Positions 26,861-36,075 of a stretch of DNA of 64,000 nucleotides are shown here, piece after piece. The DNA is from DATAWK01 sp036267255 (lineage in GTDB: Bacteria > Acidobacteriota > Terriglobia > Terriglobales > Acidobacteriaceae). The translations under genes and the position numbers were made by a program. The stretch spans positions 124,001-188,000 of the forward strand of contig DATAWK010000032.1 of the NCBI GenBank assembly GCA_036267255.1, written 5' to 3'. Below the pieces are notes generated by a model, which ran no database searches, was not told the DNA's origin, and worked only from the letters and a program-made list of their open reading frames with translations. Each line of letters opens with the position of its first letter. Position 1 is the stretch's first letter.

Positions 26861-28432
26861 ATGAAGACCCTGTTTCGCCGCATCCTGCCAACCATCCTGG
26901 CTGGGATTTGTACTGCTTGCCTGCTCCACGCACAAGATCTGACAAGTTTTGAGAAACGCGTGACCGTCAAAGTGCTCCCCAATGGCTTGACGTTGATTCT
27001 GTGCGAGCGTCCGGGGGCACCCGTCTTCAGCTATTTCACGATCGTCGATGCAGGCAGCGTCCAGGACCCGGGCGGAGAATCCGGTCTGGCGCACATGTTT
27101 GAGCATCTGGCCTTCAAGGGAACAAAAGACATTGGCACCACCAACTATCCGGCAGAAAAAGTCGCGCTGGCCAAGGTGGAGATAGCCTATGCCGCCTACG
27201 ATGCCGAATTTCGCAAGCGCGTGGGACGCGACCCGGCGAAGCTGAAGGCGCTGAAAGCGCAGTTCGACGCTGCGACCGCTGCCGCCGAAAAATATGTGAT
27301 TCCCAACCAGTTCACGGAGATTGCCGAGCAGAATGGCGCGGTCGGCATCAATGCCAGCACCTCGATGGATGACACGGAATATTTCTGGAGCATGCCGATC
27401 AACCGGTTGCAGTTGTGGGCCTACATGGAGAGCGATCGCATCGCCAATCCTGTGCCGCGCGAATTCTATAAGGAGCGCAGCGTTGTGATGGAGGAGCGGC
27501 GCATGCGCACCGATTCCGATCCGATGGGCTATATGGAGGAGCAGTTTCTTGCCGCCGCCTATGTCGCCCATCCCTACGGACGGCCAGGCCTCGGCTGGGA
27601 ATCGGAGATCAGCCAGGTAAGCGCGACCGAAGCCGCAGCGTTCCACAAAAAGTATTATGTTCCGGCCAACATCGTGATCGCCGTGGTTGGCGACATTGAT
27701 CCAACGACGGCGCTCCCGATGCTGGAAAAATATTTTGGCCCGATACCGGCTGGCCCGAAACCGGAACCTATCGCCACTATAGAGCCACAACAGCACTCCG
27801 AGCGCTCGGTGGTGCTGCGCGAAGCGACGCAACCTATCTATATGGAGGGCTACCACCGGCCCGATTATCTCGACAAGGACGATTCCGTCTACGACGCCAT
27901 CAGCGACATTTTGTCGAATGGCCGCACGTCGCGTCTCTATCGCAGCCTGGTTCGAGACCAGAAGATCGCCGCGGATGCAGAGGGCTTCAGCGGATATCCC
28001 GGGGATAAATATCCAAATTTATTTACTCTCTACGCTGTCCCCACTCCGGGCCATACGCCGCAGGAAATGCGTACTGCGATTCATCAACAGATCGACCTGC
28101 TGAAGACGCAGGATGTCACCGACGACGAGTTGGCCATGTTCAAAACGCGTGCACGCGTCGATATTCTCCGCAGCCTGGGCAGCAATCAAGGACTGGCAGA
28201 GGAACTGGCTACCTATCAATTGCGATACGGCGACTGGCGCATGCTCTTCAAACAACTGGACGCGATCAACGCCGTCACCAAAGCCGATATCCGCCGCGTA
28301 TCCAATCAGATTTTCAAGGCGAGCAATCGCACCTACGCGATGATTGAGTTTCAACCTCCGGCAACGCAGCACCCGCAAGCGGACCCATCCAAACAACAAT
28401 CCAGCCAGCCTACGCACGGAGGTGGCCGCTAA
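26861..28432 (+). CDS. M16 family zinc metallopeptidase, catalytic partner, secreted
   Basis: A 523-residue M16B-type peptidase with a signal peptide (MKTLFRRILPTILAGICTACLLHAQ). The inverted zinc motif HxxEH is present as HMFEH (78-82), and the distal glutamate ligand is probably in ERSVVMEERR near residue 211. The spacing is longer than in classic pitrilysin because of a charged helical insert at about 100-150. The second M16 half follows (TEAAAFHKKYYVPANIVIAV). Such enzymes degrade short peptides in the periplasm. The stop codon overlaps the start of the next gene, which encodes an inactive homologue, so the two likely form a heterodimer. Confidence 0.92.
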   Translation: MKTLFRRILPTILAGICTACLLHAQDLTSFEKRVTVKVLPNGLTLILCERPGAPVFSYFTIVDAGSVQDPGGESGLAHMFEHLAFKGTKDIGTTNYPAEKVALAKVEIAYAAYDAEFRKRVGRDPAKLKALKAQFDAATAAAEKYVIPNQFTEIAEQNGAVGINASTSMDDTEYFWSMPINRLQLWAYMESDRIANPVPREFYKERSVVMEERRMRTDSDPMGYMEEQFLAAAYVAHPYGRPGLGWESEISQVSATEAAAFHKKYYVPANIVIAVVGDIDPTTALPMLEKYFGPIPAGPKPEPIATIEPQQHSERSVVLREATQPIYMEGYHRPDYLDKDDSVYDAISDILSNGRTSRLYRSLVRDQKIAADAEGFSGYPGDKYPNLFTLYAVPTPGHTPQEMRTAIHQQIDLLKTQDVTDDELAMFKTRARVDILRSLGSNQGLAEELATYQLRYGDWRMLFKQLDAINAVTKADIRRVSNQIFKASNRTYAMIEFQPPATQHPQADPSKQQSSQPTHGGGR

Positions 28433-29952
28433 TGTTGCACTTCACACGGAAATACGCAACGGCCATTGCCGGACTTGCAATCTTCCTTGGACTGTCCTTC
28501 GCGAGCAGCACTGCACAGACAGCAACAGCGTCCCCGGCGACAACAGATCACAGCACAACACAACGCGCGACGGAACAGGTGCAGCCGTGGAAGAAAATTC
28601 CAATTCCGCCCTTGCCTGCGTTTCATCCGGAACACCCCAGGCGCATTGTGCTGGATAACGGCATGACGATTTTTCTGGAAGAAGACCACGAACTGCCGTT
28701 TATCGAGGGATTCGTCGTCATCCGTGGAGGCTCCCGCGATGAGCCGGCATCTAAAGTTGGCCTTATCGATCTATACGGCCAGGCATGGCGGACCAGCGGC
28801 ACGGCCAAGATGACCGGGGACCAGATGGACGACATTCTGGAAGCCAAGGCTGCAAAAATCGAAACCGATGGCGACACGGACTCCACCTCGCTGTCGTGGT
28901 CTTGCCTCAAGGGAGATTTCGATCAGGTCTTCGGCATGGCCGTCGATCTACTCAAGAATCCGCAGTTCCGCGCCGAGGATCTGGAACTTGCCCAGCAGCA
29001 GGAGGAGACCGGCATCATCCGCCGCAACGATGACGTGGACCAGATCGCAGAGCGCGAAGCGGTGCAGCTCGCGTACGGGAAAAACAATCCATACGCACGT
29101 ATACCGGAGTTTGCCACGGTCCAGGCCGTCACGCTCGCAGACCTGCAGCAATGGCACACGAGAACAGCCACACCCAACAATATGATTGTCGGTATCACCG
29201 GTGACTTCAACAGCGCCGAGATGGAAGCCAAGCTGCGTGCGGCTTTCGCTTCGATGCCGCGCGGTGACGCATTCAAATCTGCACCGATCGCGTTTTCCGG
29301 CCCCACTCCCGGCGTGTATTTTGTGCAGAAGAGCGACGTCAATCAGAGCAATATCTGGCTGGTTGGCCTGGGCACGGAACGCAGCAATCCGGATTACTAC
29401 GCGCTCAGCGTGATGAATGAAATCTTCAGCGGCGGCTTCAGTTCGCGGCTCTTTCAGGTCGTCCGTACGCGGCTCGGATTGGCTTACTCCGTCGATGGGG
29501 CCTATGGCGCGAGCTATGACCATCCCGGCGTTTTCTACGTCACTGCGGGTACAAAAAGTTCCAGCACCGTGGAGGCGACCGAGGCCATGCTGCAACAGGT
29601 TCGCGATCTGAAAATTGATCCACCCACGGAAAGCGAGTTGCGCAAAGCTAAAGATCAGCTGCTCAACTCGTACATCTTCCACTACGATTCGAAGTCCAAG
29701 ATTTTGCGCGAACAGGCAAATCTGGACTTCTATAACTACCCATCCGATTTCATTGAGAAGTACCGCACCGGCATCGAGAAGGTCACCGCAGCCGACGTCA
29801 CCCGGGTGGCGCGAAAATATATCGACGCCAACAAACTTGCGATTCTTGTTGTCGGGAACGGAGCCCAGTTCGGAACACCGCTGTCGAAGCTTGGCCCCGT
29901 CAAGACACTCGACATTGCGATTCCATTGCCTGCTGGAATGCAGGGACACTGA
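28432..29952 (+). CDS. M16 family peptidase-like protein, zinc motif lost, secreted
   Basis: A 506-residue homologue of the preceding gene. A hydrophobic signal segment is followed by VLDNGMTIFLEEDHELPFIEG, the usual M16 opening. Where HxxEH should be, the sequence reads KVGLIDLYGQAW, so zinc cannot be bound in the normal way. The C-terminal half keeps the family's second-domain signatures (EIFSGGFSSRLFQVVRTRLGLAYSV). Active/inactive M16B pairs form a substrate chamber, as in mitochondrial processing peptidase. The ATG overlaps the upstream stop (TAATG) and a GGAGG site lies inside the upstream gene, so translation is coupled and stoichiometry probably equal. Confidence 0.92.
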   Translation: MLHFTRKYATAIAGLAIFLGLSFASSTAQTATASPATTDHSTTQRATEQVQPWKKIPIPPLPAFHPEHPRRIVLDNGMTIFLEEDHELPFIEGFVVIRGGSRDEPASKVGLIDLYGQAWRTSGTAKMTGDQMDDILEAKAAKIETDGDTDSTSLSWSCLKGDFDQVFGMAVDLLKNPQFRAEDLELAQQQEETGIIRRNDDVDQIAEREAVQLAYGKNNPYARIPEFATVQAVTLADLQQWHTRTATPNNMIVGITGDFNSAEMEAKLRAAFASMPRGDAFKSAPIAFSGPTPGVYFVQKSDVNQSNIWLVGLGTERSNPDYYALSVMNEIFSGGFSSRLFQVVRTRLGLAYSVDGAYGASYDHPGVFYVTAGTKSSSTVEATEAMLQQVRDLKIDPPTESELRKAKDQLLNSYIFHYDSKSKILREQANLDFYNYPSDFIEKYRTGIEKVTAADVTRVARKYIDANKLAILVVGNGAQFGTPLSKLGPVKTLDIAIPLPAGMQGH

Positions 29953-30025
29953 ACCAGGCGGCGGCGAACGAAATTAACGCGCTTGCGTGCCTGTGCTGGC
30001 TGCGCGCAACACAGGTCGCTTCAGG

Positions 30026-30454
30026 CTACTTCTTGGCCTCATCAAACTTCAGCGATGCGGAGTTGATGCAATAGCGCAACCCAGTGGGCTTGGGGCCGTC
30101 GTCGAAGACGTGGCCCAAATGCGCTCCACAATTGGCGCACTCCACTTCAATCCGCCGCATGCCGTGACTTGTGTCCTCTTTTGCAGTCACCGCAGTGGGC
30201 GTCGCAGGCAGCCAGAAACTAGGCCAGCCAGAGCCAGATTCAAATTTCGTGTCCGATTGAAACAGCTCCGCATCACAGCAGATGCAGCGATATTTCCCAT
30301 CCGCATGATTGCGGTAGAGAGCGCCGGAAAATGCCGGCTCGGTTCCCTTTTGCCGCGTCACATAATATTGCTCTGGAGATAACTTCTCGCGCCACTCGGC
30401 ATCGCTGACTGGATTTTTTTCTGCGGCGCTGCCGCTCTTTTCATTTTCGGTCAT
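30026..30454 (-). CDS. msrB: Peptide methionine-(R)-S-oxide reductase MsrB
   Basis: A 142-residue MsrB that reduces methionine-R-sulfoxide in proteins. GGAGGATGCG precedes the ATG at 30454, which decides the start over a longer in-frame possibility. Zinc ligands are CICC near residue 58 and CANC near residue 107; SGSGWPSFW is the substrate-binding signature. The catalytic Cys is in RYCINSASL near the end. There is no signal peptide, so it is cytoplasmic. It is convergent with the M16 pair, with 73 bp between them. Confidence 0.96.
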   Translation of the reverse strand: MTENEKSGSAAEKNPVSDAEWREKLSPEQYYVTRQKGTEPAFSGALYRNHADGKYRCICCDAELFQSDTKFESGSGWPSFWLPATPTAVTAKEDTSHGMRRIEVECANCGAHLGHVFDDGPKPTGLRYCINSASLKFDEAKK

Positions 30455-30595
30455 CGCATCCTCCAACCTTGCAGAGTACGGCAAAGCAGGCGGCAGCTCA
30501 ATAGCAGCTTGCAGCGCCGCGGTGAGCTGAATTTCTAAAACGCGCGGGTCGATTAGCCATGCCACCGCTAAAATAACGCCAACCGCCGGCAAAGT

Positions 30596-30624
30596 TTGGC
30601 AGGGAGAGAAGTGGTTGATATACT
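30596..30624 (+). promoter_or_regulatory. Predicted sigma-70 promoter for tRNA-Phe
   Basis: TTGGCA (30596-30601) and TATACT (30619-30624) are separated by exactly 17 bp. Transcription would start near 30631, about 70 nt before the tRNA. No other gene on this strand lies within reach. Confidence 0.6.
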
Positions 30625-30701
30625 TCAAGAAGAGCCGCCGGTCACAGCAAGAATTCTGCAGGAATCGGCAGCCGTTTGTACCCTCCTGGAGTTCACTCCA
30701 A

Positions 30702-30776
30702 GGCCAGATAGCTCAGTGGTAGAGCGCGGCCCTGAAAAGGCCGGCGTCGGCGGTTCGATCCCGTCTCTGGCCACCA
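30702..30776 (+). tRNA. tRNA-Phe (anticodon GAA)
   Basis: A 75-nt cloverleaf: acceptor stem GGCCAGA/TCTGGCC, D-arm GCTC..GAGC, anticodon stem CGGCC/GGCCG with loop CTGAAAA (anticodon GAA), a five-base variable loop, and T-arm GGCGG TTCGATC CCGTC with one G-T pair. The 3' CCA is encoded. No duplicated 3' end or integrase gene was found nearby, so it is not marked as an integration site. Confidence 0.97.
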
Positions 30777-30896
30777 TTTTGACCAATTGCTGATTCTTAA
30801 CTGAGCGGCCTTATCGCCGGGCCCCTGGCATAGTCCCCATCGCGATCGATGTTGGAGGGTGCAAGCCGCGAGACGCTCCGGGAAATACCCTATGGG

Positions 30897-32123
30897 TTAT
30901 GGGTTGACCGGCGTCAGTCCGAGGGCCCGTACATATCCAGCATTCATGCGAGTGTTTGCAAACTGAATTTTTCTGAGCAGATCGTCAAAAGCTTCCTGTG
31001 ACTCCTGAACAGAAGGCCGCGCGGCAATGCGCTTTTCTGCGTTGCCTGTTCCGCTGGGTAATTTAGCGAACGCGATAATAGCATCCCAATGCACGGGCCG
31101 GTCGAAGGTCACGACGGATGAGGTTGCGTCCATCTTTTTATACGGCCAGAAACACCAGCCGACGTGATTCGCTTCCAGCGTTTTGGTGAAAGCGGCGATC
31201 CATTGGTCATTGTTTTCGCCCGACTCACCAAGCCAGATAGGAACGTGGTATCGATCGCGGAAATCGAGATACTGTTGAATGACACTGACGTCAGTCGGCG
31301 TCCAGTATTTGTGAAAGGTATACATGACGTTGGAATCGAATGGTTTACCAAAAACCTTAAAGTTGCTGTCCCATTGCGCACCGCCGAGAATGACGACGTG
31401 GTTTGGATCGACCTGGCGAATTCCTGCGACAATTTTTCGGTACATTGGCTCCAGGTCTTTGTTGTACTGCTGCAATTGCGGATATTGCGGGATGGGTTCG
31501 TTCAGCAGGTCGTATCCGAGAATGACCGGCTCGTTGCGGTAGTGAGCGGCAATTCTGCGCCAGATGGCGACGGTGTGCTCCTGAGCCTGCGGACTGCTGT
31601 AAAGCCACGGATAGCCCCAACTGTCGTCGATGTTTGTGCCGGTCTGGCCGCCCGGCGCGCAGTGCATATCGAGGATGATATACATGTCGTCTTTGCGCGC
31701 CCACTGCACCAGCCTGTCCAGCAGGCGGAAGCCTTCGGCATTGTCGCTGTCAAAAAACTTCCAATGCAACGGCACCCGTACGGAATTGAATCCGCTCCTG
31801 CTGAGCAGGTCGATATCCGATTCTGTAATGTAGTTCAGGCGCCACTGCTTCCAAAAAGCTGCGGATTTCTCCGGCCCGATCAATTCGTTGGTCAGCGCTT
31901 CAATCTCGCGCGGCGATTGCGGTCCGCCATCCAGGTCGAACATGTAGCCTTCGGGTTCAAACCAGTTTCCCAGGTTGATGCCGCGCAGCATCAAGGGTCG
32001 TCCCTGCGCGTCAACCAGGTTCGAGCCCTGGGTGTGTACAAAGCCCCGCTGCGCTAAAAGTGCAGGAGACATCAGAAAGAGCAGCAGGAAGCAGAGAACT
32101 GTTTTTTTGGCCGGGATCATCAT
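30897..32123 (-). CDS. Secreted GH5-family glycoside hydrolase (beta-glucanase-like)
   Basis: A 408-residue (beta/alpha)8-barrel hydrolase with a signal peptide (KKTVLCFLLLFLMSPALLAQ). The chosen ATG at 32123 is one of two adjacent ATGs; an in-frame ATG at 32159 would add 12 residues and cannot be excluded. GH5 landmarks are RGINLGNWFEPEG, FNSVRVPLHW, LDMHCAPGGQTG, DLLNEP with the acid/base Glu, and IWLGESGEN with the nucleophile Glu. Members act on beta-1,3, beta-1,4 or beta-1,6 linked glucans. It is downstream of a TonB receptor on the same strand (162 bp), so it probably belongs to the LacI-controlled glycan locus. Linkage specificity cannot be read. Confidence 0.9.
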   Translation of the reverse strand: MMIPAKKTVLCFLLLFLMSPALLAQRGFVHTQGSNLVDAQGRPLMLRGINLGNWFEPEGYMFDLDGGPQSPREIEALTNELIGPEKSAAFWKQWRLNYITESDIDLLSRSGFNSVRVPLHWKFFDSDNAEGFRLLDRLVQWARKDDMYIILDMHCAPGGQTGTNIDDSWGYPWLYSSPQAQEHTVAIWRRIAAHYRNEPVILGYDLLNEPIPQYPQLQQYNKDLEPMYRKIVAGIRQVDPNHVVILGGAQWDSNFKVFGKPFDSNVMYTFHKYWTPTDVSVIQQYLDFRDRYHVPIWLGESGENNDQWIAAFTKTLEANHVGWCFWPYKKMDATSSVVTFDRPVHWDAIIAFAKLPSGTGNAEKRIAARPSVQESQEAFDDLLRKIQFANTRMNAGYVRALGLTPVNP

Positions 32124-32285
32124 AGCGATGGAAGTAATATTACAGCGCCTGGATTCCATTTTCTGAACCTATCGTGATCTATCGTGGCGGTTCAATCAAA
32201 ACAAGCGCATTCTCCGATAGATGCAGATCCAAATGATCTCCATCCAATTTTCTTTGGGCAGGCGCAGGTAGAGCCGATTTTTTGT

Positions 32286-35200
32286 TTAGAAGCTGAACCG
32301 CGCCTGAACATCCAGCGTGCGAGAACCCAGGGCTGCCTGTGCCTGTCCAAAAGAAGGATTGCTGGTGACACCATCATTGCTAATGGCGGTGTTGATTTGT
32401 GCCGAATCCAGGTTCACGGTATTGAACAGGTTGAAGACATCGACGCGGATTTCGAAGTTGGCACTCTCGCCCAGGACCGGCATTCTGGGGAACCCGAAGG
32501 CCTTCGTCAGAGTCGCATCGACATCCCGGTAATTCGGGCCATCGAGGAAGTTCCGCGCCACTCCCGGAGCTTGCGGCGGTGGCGTTGTCGCCGGGAAGTT
32601 ATTTGTAACTGTGGTATACGTTGGCACTGTGAAATATGCCAGCGCGCCGCCGGAATAATTCTTGTTAAAGGCGCTCTGGTTGGCCCCTACGGGACCCGAC
32701 TCGAAAGCCCGGTTGCTGGTGTCGTGCCCTGCGGCACCCTTATAGGCGGCTGGCCGTAAAGAACCGTAGCCGCTACCCTGATAGTAGAGATTGCCTCCGG
32801 CAATATTGGAGTACGTCGGCGTCCACGGGAAACCAGTATGGACGTTATAAATCCCGCTGAGCGACCATCCCCCTGCTACCTTTTCTATCCAGCCGTGGCT
32901 GCCGTGGAAGAAAACCGGCTGCCATAGGCCGTAGAGCTTGAAGGCATTCTGCACGTTATAGTCGGACCGTCCCCAGGCCAGCTTTGGGTTGTAAGGATAT
33001 GGATCTTCATAGTACGGTTGCGAACCGTCATCCATGCTCTTGGACCAGGTATAGTCCGCGTCGGCGAGAAACGTGTGAGAGAACTCGTGCTTCAGGCCAA
33101 CCAGCATTGCGTTGTAGCTGGAATTGCCTTCGTTGCCGTAATAATCCACGCTGTTCACGGTTGGATTGAGGGGAATGCCATAGGCTGCGCCAAGAACGTT
33201 CGCGTTGTATTGCGTGATGATGTGACGTCCGATACTTCCCTGATAGCCAAGCGTTGCCACCCACTGCTGCCCTATCTGGTACTGCGTACCCAGGGAATAA
33301 TGATAGGAATACATGGTGGGCAGGTTCGCCGGGAATCCAGTGACCCCGACCTGGCCCGTCGTAGGCAGGTTGTTCGAGTTAAATTTGACGATGGTATTCC
33401 GATTCGGAGGATAACCGAAGAGCGAGTGCACATCGCTGGGGATCTGATAGACGATGCCTGGACTGATCTGCGTGGGCGATACGCTGGAGAAGTTCGGCGT
33501 GACGACGCTGGGCGGGTTGCTCCCTCCGTTGGCCGAGATCGCGATCTCTTCCTCGTCGTAATTCATTCCAAATCCGCCCCGTACCACAAACTTGCCCTGG
33601 TTCGCGGCAGGACTCCAGGCGAAGCCTACTTCCGGCCCGAAGTTTCCTTTCTGCGCCGTATAAAGATTGCCGCCTACTCGTAGCCGTATATCGTTGAACA
33701 TCGCGTTGCCGGTGCCGAGTTGAAGCACACTCAGGTTCTGGTCTTTGGATGAGAACGGTCCGAAGTAGGAATAGCGTAGTCCGAGGTTGATTGTCAGGTT
33801 GGGTCGGATCTTGTAGTCATCCTGCACAAAGAAGCCCCAGAGGTCTTCCCGGTCGTCCTGCCGGTTTGCCGTCGGTACACCGGTCAAGGGATCGAACGTT
33901 CCTCCCTCCGACTCGGGAGCATCGTTGAGGAAGTCCCACACATTGTAAAAACCGAAGGAAGGTACGGCAGCATACGGCGCCTCATTCAGGTAGTACAGCC
34001 GGGTCACGCCGCCGCCGAAGCTGATATTGTGCGGACCGGCCACCTTGGTCATGACATCTTCGTAACTATAGGTCCACTGATCGAAAACGCTGGGTCCAGG
34101 AGCGCCAAAATCGCTGAAGCTGGTTAAGTTGCCGATCTGAGGAATGCTGTCGGACGGCAGCCCGAAAGGTTCCTGCGGATTCGTTTCGATCTCATTCCAA
34201 CGCCAGCCCGCTGCGTTGAAGCGTGCTTCGTTTACGAGCGTGGGTGAAAACGTGTGATCCCACAAACCTGCGAAGGCATCGTTAATGGAAGAGTGATGAT
34301 AGAGGTTATATGCGCGGACCGGGCCGTTGTAATCAGTGGTGTCCTCGGGAACCCAATAGATGGTGAAGGTAAGCCGATCCTTGCCGGTAACATTCGCATC
34401 CATGCGCCCGTTGTATTGGGCTTCCGTGACGGTGTTTGGATTGAGCGTCGTGTAATCCCCAATGTCGGCAATCCCATCCAGTCCGCTGCCGACTCCGGGC
34501 TGTCCGCCGCTCACGTAGGTGAAATCCTGTGTTCCCAATGCCGACTTCAGCGGAGAGCCGATATCCAGGCCCTTACCGGGAATGGTGCGGCAGTTGGTGC
34601 CTTCAACCAGACCGATATTCACACATTTGGCGGCAATTTGACCGGCGGAGCTGACTGCCGCTCCGGGAAACGTAAGATACTTCGCAGCGATGCTGCCGGC
34701 GGGCGCCATCGTATCGAACTCCGATGTGTCATACCAGCCAGTAGCGGTCGAGGAAGTATTGTTCCGCAAGGTTTCATAATTGAAAAATGCGAAGATTTTG
34801 TTCTTCCAGATAGGGCCACCCACGCTGCCGCCAAACTGATTGAACCGGCTTTCGTCTCGCAGCAAACCTCTATCTGCCGCCGTGCCAGGTTCTACAGAGC
34901 TTGGTCCGTTGTATGCCTGGTAGGCATTCAGTCCGGGACGATCGGCCTTGAAGAAGAGACTGCCATGGACATCGTTCGTTCCAGATTTGGTGGTGACCTG
35001 TATTTGCGCGGCGCTGAAGCGTCCGTTTTCCGCATTGTAGCTATTGGAAATTATTTTCACGTCCTCAATGGAATCCTCGCTGGGAGTGATCACCGTACTT
35101 CCTCCCCACACGGCGCTGACGGTGCTGATGCCATCGATCGAGATGCCGTTTGCCTCATTGTGTCCGCCATTGGCAATGATCTGAGGCGCGTTCTCTGTCT

Positions 35201-35837
35201 TAAAGATGCCATCTGTGGCACCGGTTGCATCCGAGTTGGAACCAGGCAGACTGTACGAACCACCCCCTGAACCTTGCGAGCCGTCTCCAAAGACGCCGGG
35301 AGCCAATTGCGCAAGCTGAAAGACATCGCGGCCAAAGGACGGTAGATGCTGGATCTCGTTGCTGCTGATGGTTCCACTAATGGTGGCTGTCTCCGTATCC
35401 AGCAGGGGCGTACTTGCTCCTGAAACCGTCACGGATTGAGAAGACTCTCCAATCTCGAGTTGCACGTTCAAGGCATTTGCCTGCTCTGGAATGATCTGGA
35501 CATCGCTGAGGGTCTTCTTCTTAAACCCCTGTCTCTCGACGGTCAGTGTGAAGTGGCTCGGCGGAAGAGCATTGAAGGTGTAAATGCCGCTGTTGGAAGT
35601 GGTGCTCGTCTGTACGTGGTTCGTCGCATTGTCAGTCAGCGTGACCGTCGCGCCCGGCACAACGGCCCCGGTGGGATCGGTGACCACGCCCTGAATGGAA
35701 GCGCGATATTGCGCATATCCCAGCGTAGACAAAGAGCATGCAATGGCGATTAGCATAAGCCCGCGAATAAAAATTTGCCGGGATGAGCGAGTTGCCATGC
35801 TCTTGAGGAATTGAGCACTCACACGATTGATGTGCAT
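32286..35837 (-). CDS. TonB-dependent receptor, Oar-like (glycan locus)
   Basis: An 1183-residue outer-membrane receptor. GAGGTGG lies just before the ATG at 35837. A signal peptide ends near LGYAQ (residue 43), a carboxypeptidase regulatory-like domain follows (about 47-125; RASIQGVVTDPTGAVVPGAT), then a plug (SSNEIQHLPSFGRDVFQLAQ; IDGISTVSAVWGGS; YNAENGRFSAAQIQVTTKSG) and a barrel ending TLDVQARFSF. It is divergent from the GH144-type gene and upstream of the GH5 gene, which suggests import of an oligosaccharide released by these enzymes. Two inverted-repeat elements lie in its 238-bp promoter region. Confidence 0.92.
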   Translation of the reverse strand: MHINRVSAQFLKSMATRSSRQIFIRGLMLIAIACSLSTLGYAQYRASIQGVVTDPTGAVVPGATVTLTDNATNHVQTSTTSNSGIYTFNALPPSHFTLTVERQGFKKKTLSDVQIIPEQANALNVQLEIGESSQSVTVSGASTPLLDTETATISGTISSNEIQHLPSFGRDVFQLAQLAPGVFGDGSQGSGGGSYSLPGSNSDATGATDGIFKTENAPQIIANGGHNEANGISIDGISTVSAVWGGSTVITPSEDSIEDVKIISNSYNAENGRFSAAQIQVTTKSGTNDVHGSLFFKADRPGLNAYQAYNGPSSVEPGTAADRGLLRDESRFNQFGGSVGGPIWKNKIFAFFNYETLRNNTSSTATGWYDTSEFDTMAPAGSIAAKYLTFPGAAVSSAGQIAAKCVNIGLVEGTNCRTIPGKGLDIGSPLKSALGTQDFTYVSGGQPGVGSGLDGIADIGDYTTLNPNTVTEAQYNGRMDANVTGKDRLTFTIYWVPEDTTDYNGPVRAYNLYHHSSINDAFAGLWDHTFSPTLVNEARFNAAGWRWNEIETNPQEPFGLPSDSIPQIGNLTSFSDFGAPGPSVFDQWTYSYEDVMTKVAGPHNISFGGGVTRLYYLNEAPYAAVPSFGFYNVWDFLNDAPESEGGTFDPLTGVPTANRQDDREDLWGFFVQDDYKIRPNLTINLGLRYSYFGPFSSKDQNLSVLQLGTGNAMFNDIRLRVGGNLYTAQKGNFGPEVGFAWSPAANQGKFVVRGGFGMNYDEEEIAISANGGSNPPSVVTPNFSSVSPTQISPGIVYQIPSDVHSLFGYPPNRNTIVKFNSNNLPTTGQVGVTGFPANLPTMYSYHYSLGTQYQIGQQWVATLGYQGSIGRHIITQYNANVLGAAYGIPLNPTVNSVDYYGNEGNSSYNAMLVGLKHEFSHTFLADADYTWSKSMDDGSQPYYEDPYPYNPKLAWGRSDYNVQNAFKLYGLWQPVFFHGSHGWIEKVAGGWSLSGIYNVHTGFPWTPTYSNIAGGNLYYQGSGYGSLRPAAYKGAAGHDTSNRAFESGPVGANQSAFNKNYSGGALAYFTVPTYTTVTNNFPATTPPPQAPGVARNFLDGPNYRDVDATLTKAFGFPRMPVLGESANFEIRVDVFNLFNTVNLDSAQINTAISNDGVTSNPSFGQAQAALGSRTLDVQARFSF

Positions 35838-35928
35838 TCACCACCTCGAAATTCGTTCGTTATGTTTCAAATCCAGAACAGATCTTTAGCCTGCCTAAAG
35901 GAGAAAGCAGCCAGCCTGTTTCACATGG

Positions 35929-35949
35929 AATCGATTTGCGCAATCGATT
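35929..35949. promoter_or_regulatory. Paired AATCGATT elements, candidate operator
   Basis: The self-complementary octamer AATCGATT occurs at 35929-35936 and 35942-35949, separated by TGCGC; the centre TTGCGCAA is also palindromic. It lies between the divergent TonB receptor and GH144-type genes. A LacI-family protein is encoded 3.6 kb away and is the obvious candidate ligand. This is inference. Confidence 0.45.
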
Positions 35950-35971
35950 GTGCGGCGATAGAATCCTTGCA

Positions 35972-35993
35972 CTTGACAGCAACGATTGTCAAG
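35972..35993. promoter_or_regulatory. 22-bp inverted repeat CTTGACA-N8-TGTCAAG
   Basis: Perfect 7-bp arms at 35972-35978 and 35987-35993 flank an 8-nt spacer, in the same divergent gap as the AATCGATT pair. The left arm includes TTGACA, a consensus -35 hexamer, but no good -10 follows at 16-18 bp, so an operator is preferred over a promoter. Confidence 0.45.
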
Positions 35994-36075
35994 CATGCGA
36001 AGTTGTTGCCATTGACGCGCCAAAAATTTGCCGCAATTATGATCCACTACCGAATGGAGCCAGAAATCTTCGCCT

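Noticed and set aside
29990..30015. CCTGTG/CACAGG hairpin between the M16 pair and msrB as terminator
   Set aside because: The stem is only 6 bp with a 14-nt loop and there is no T-run.
30702..32123. Possible genomic island integrated at tRNA-Phe
   Set aside because: No integrase, no repeated tRNA 3' end and no abrupt composition change were seen; the glycan genes look native.
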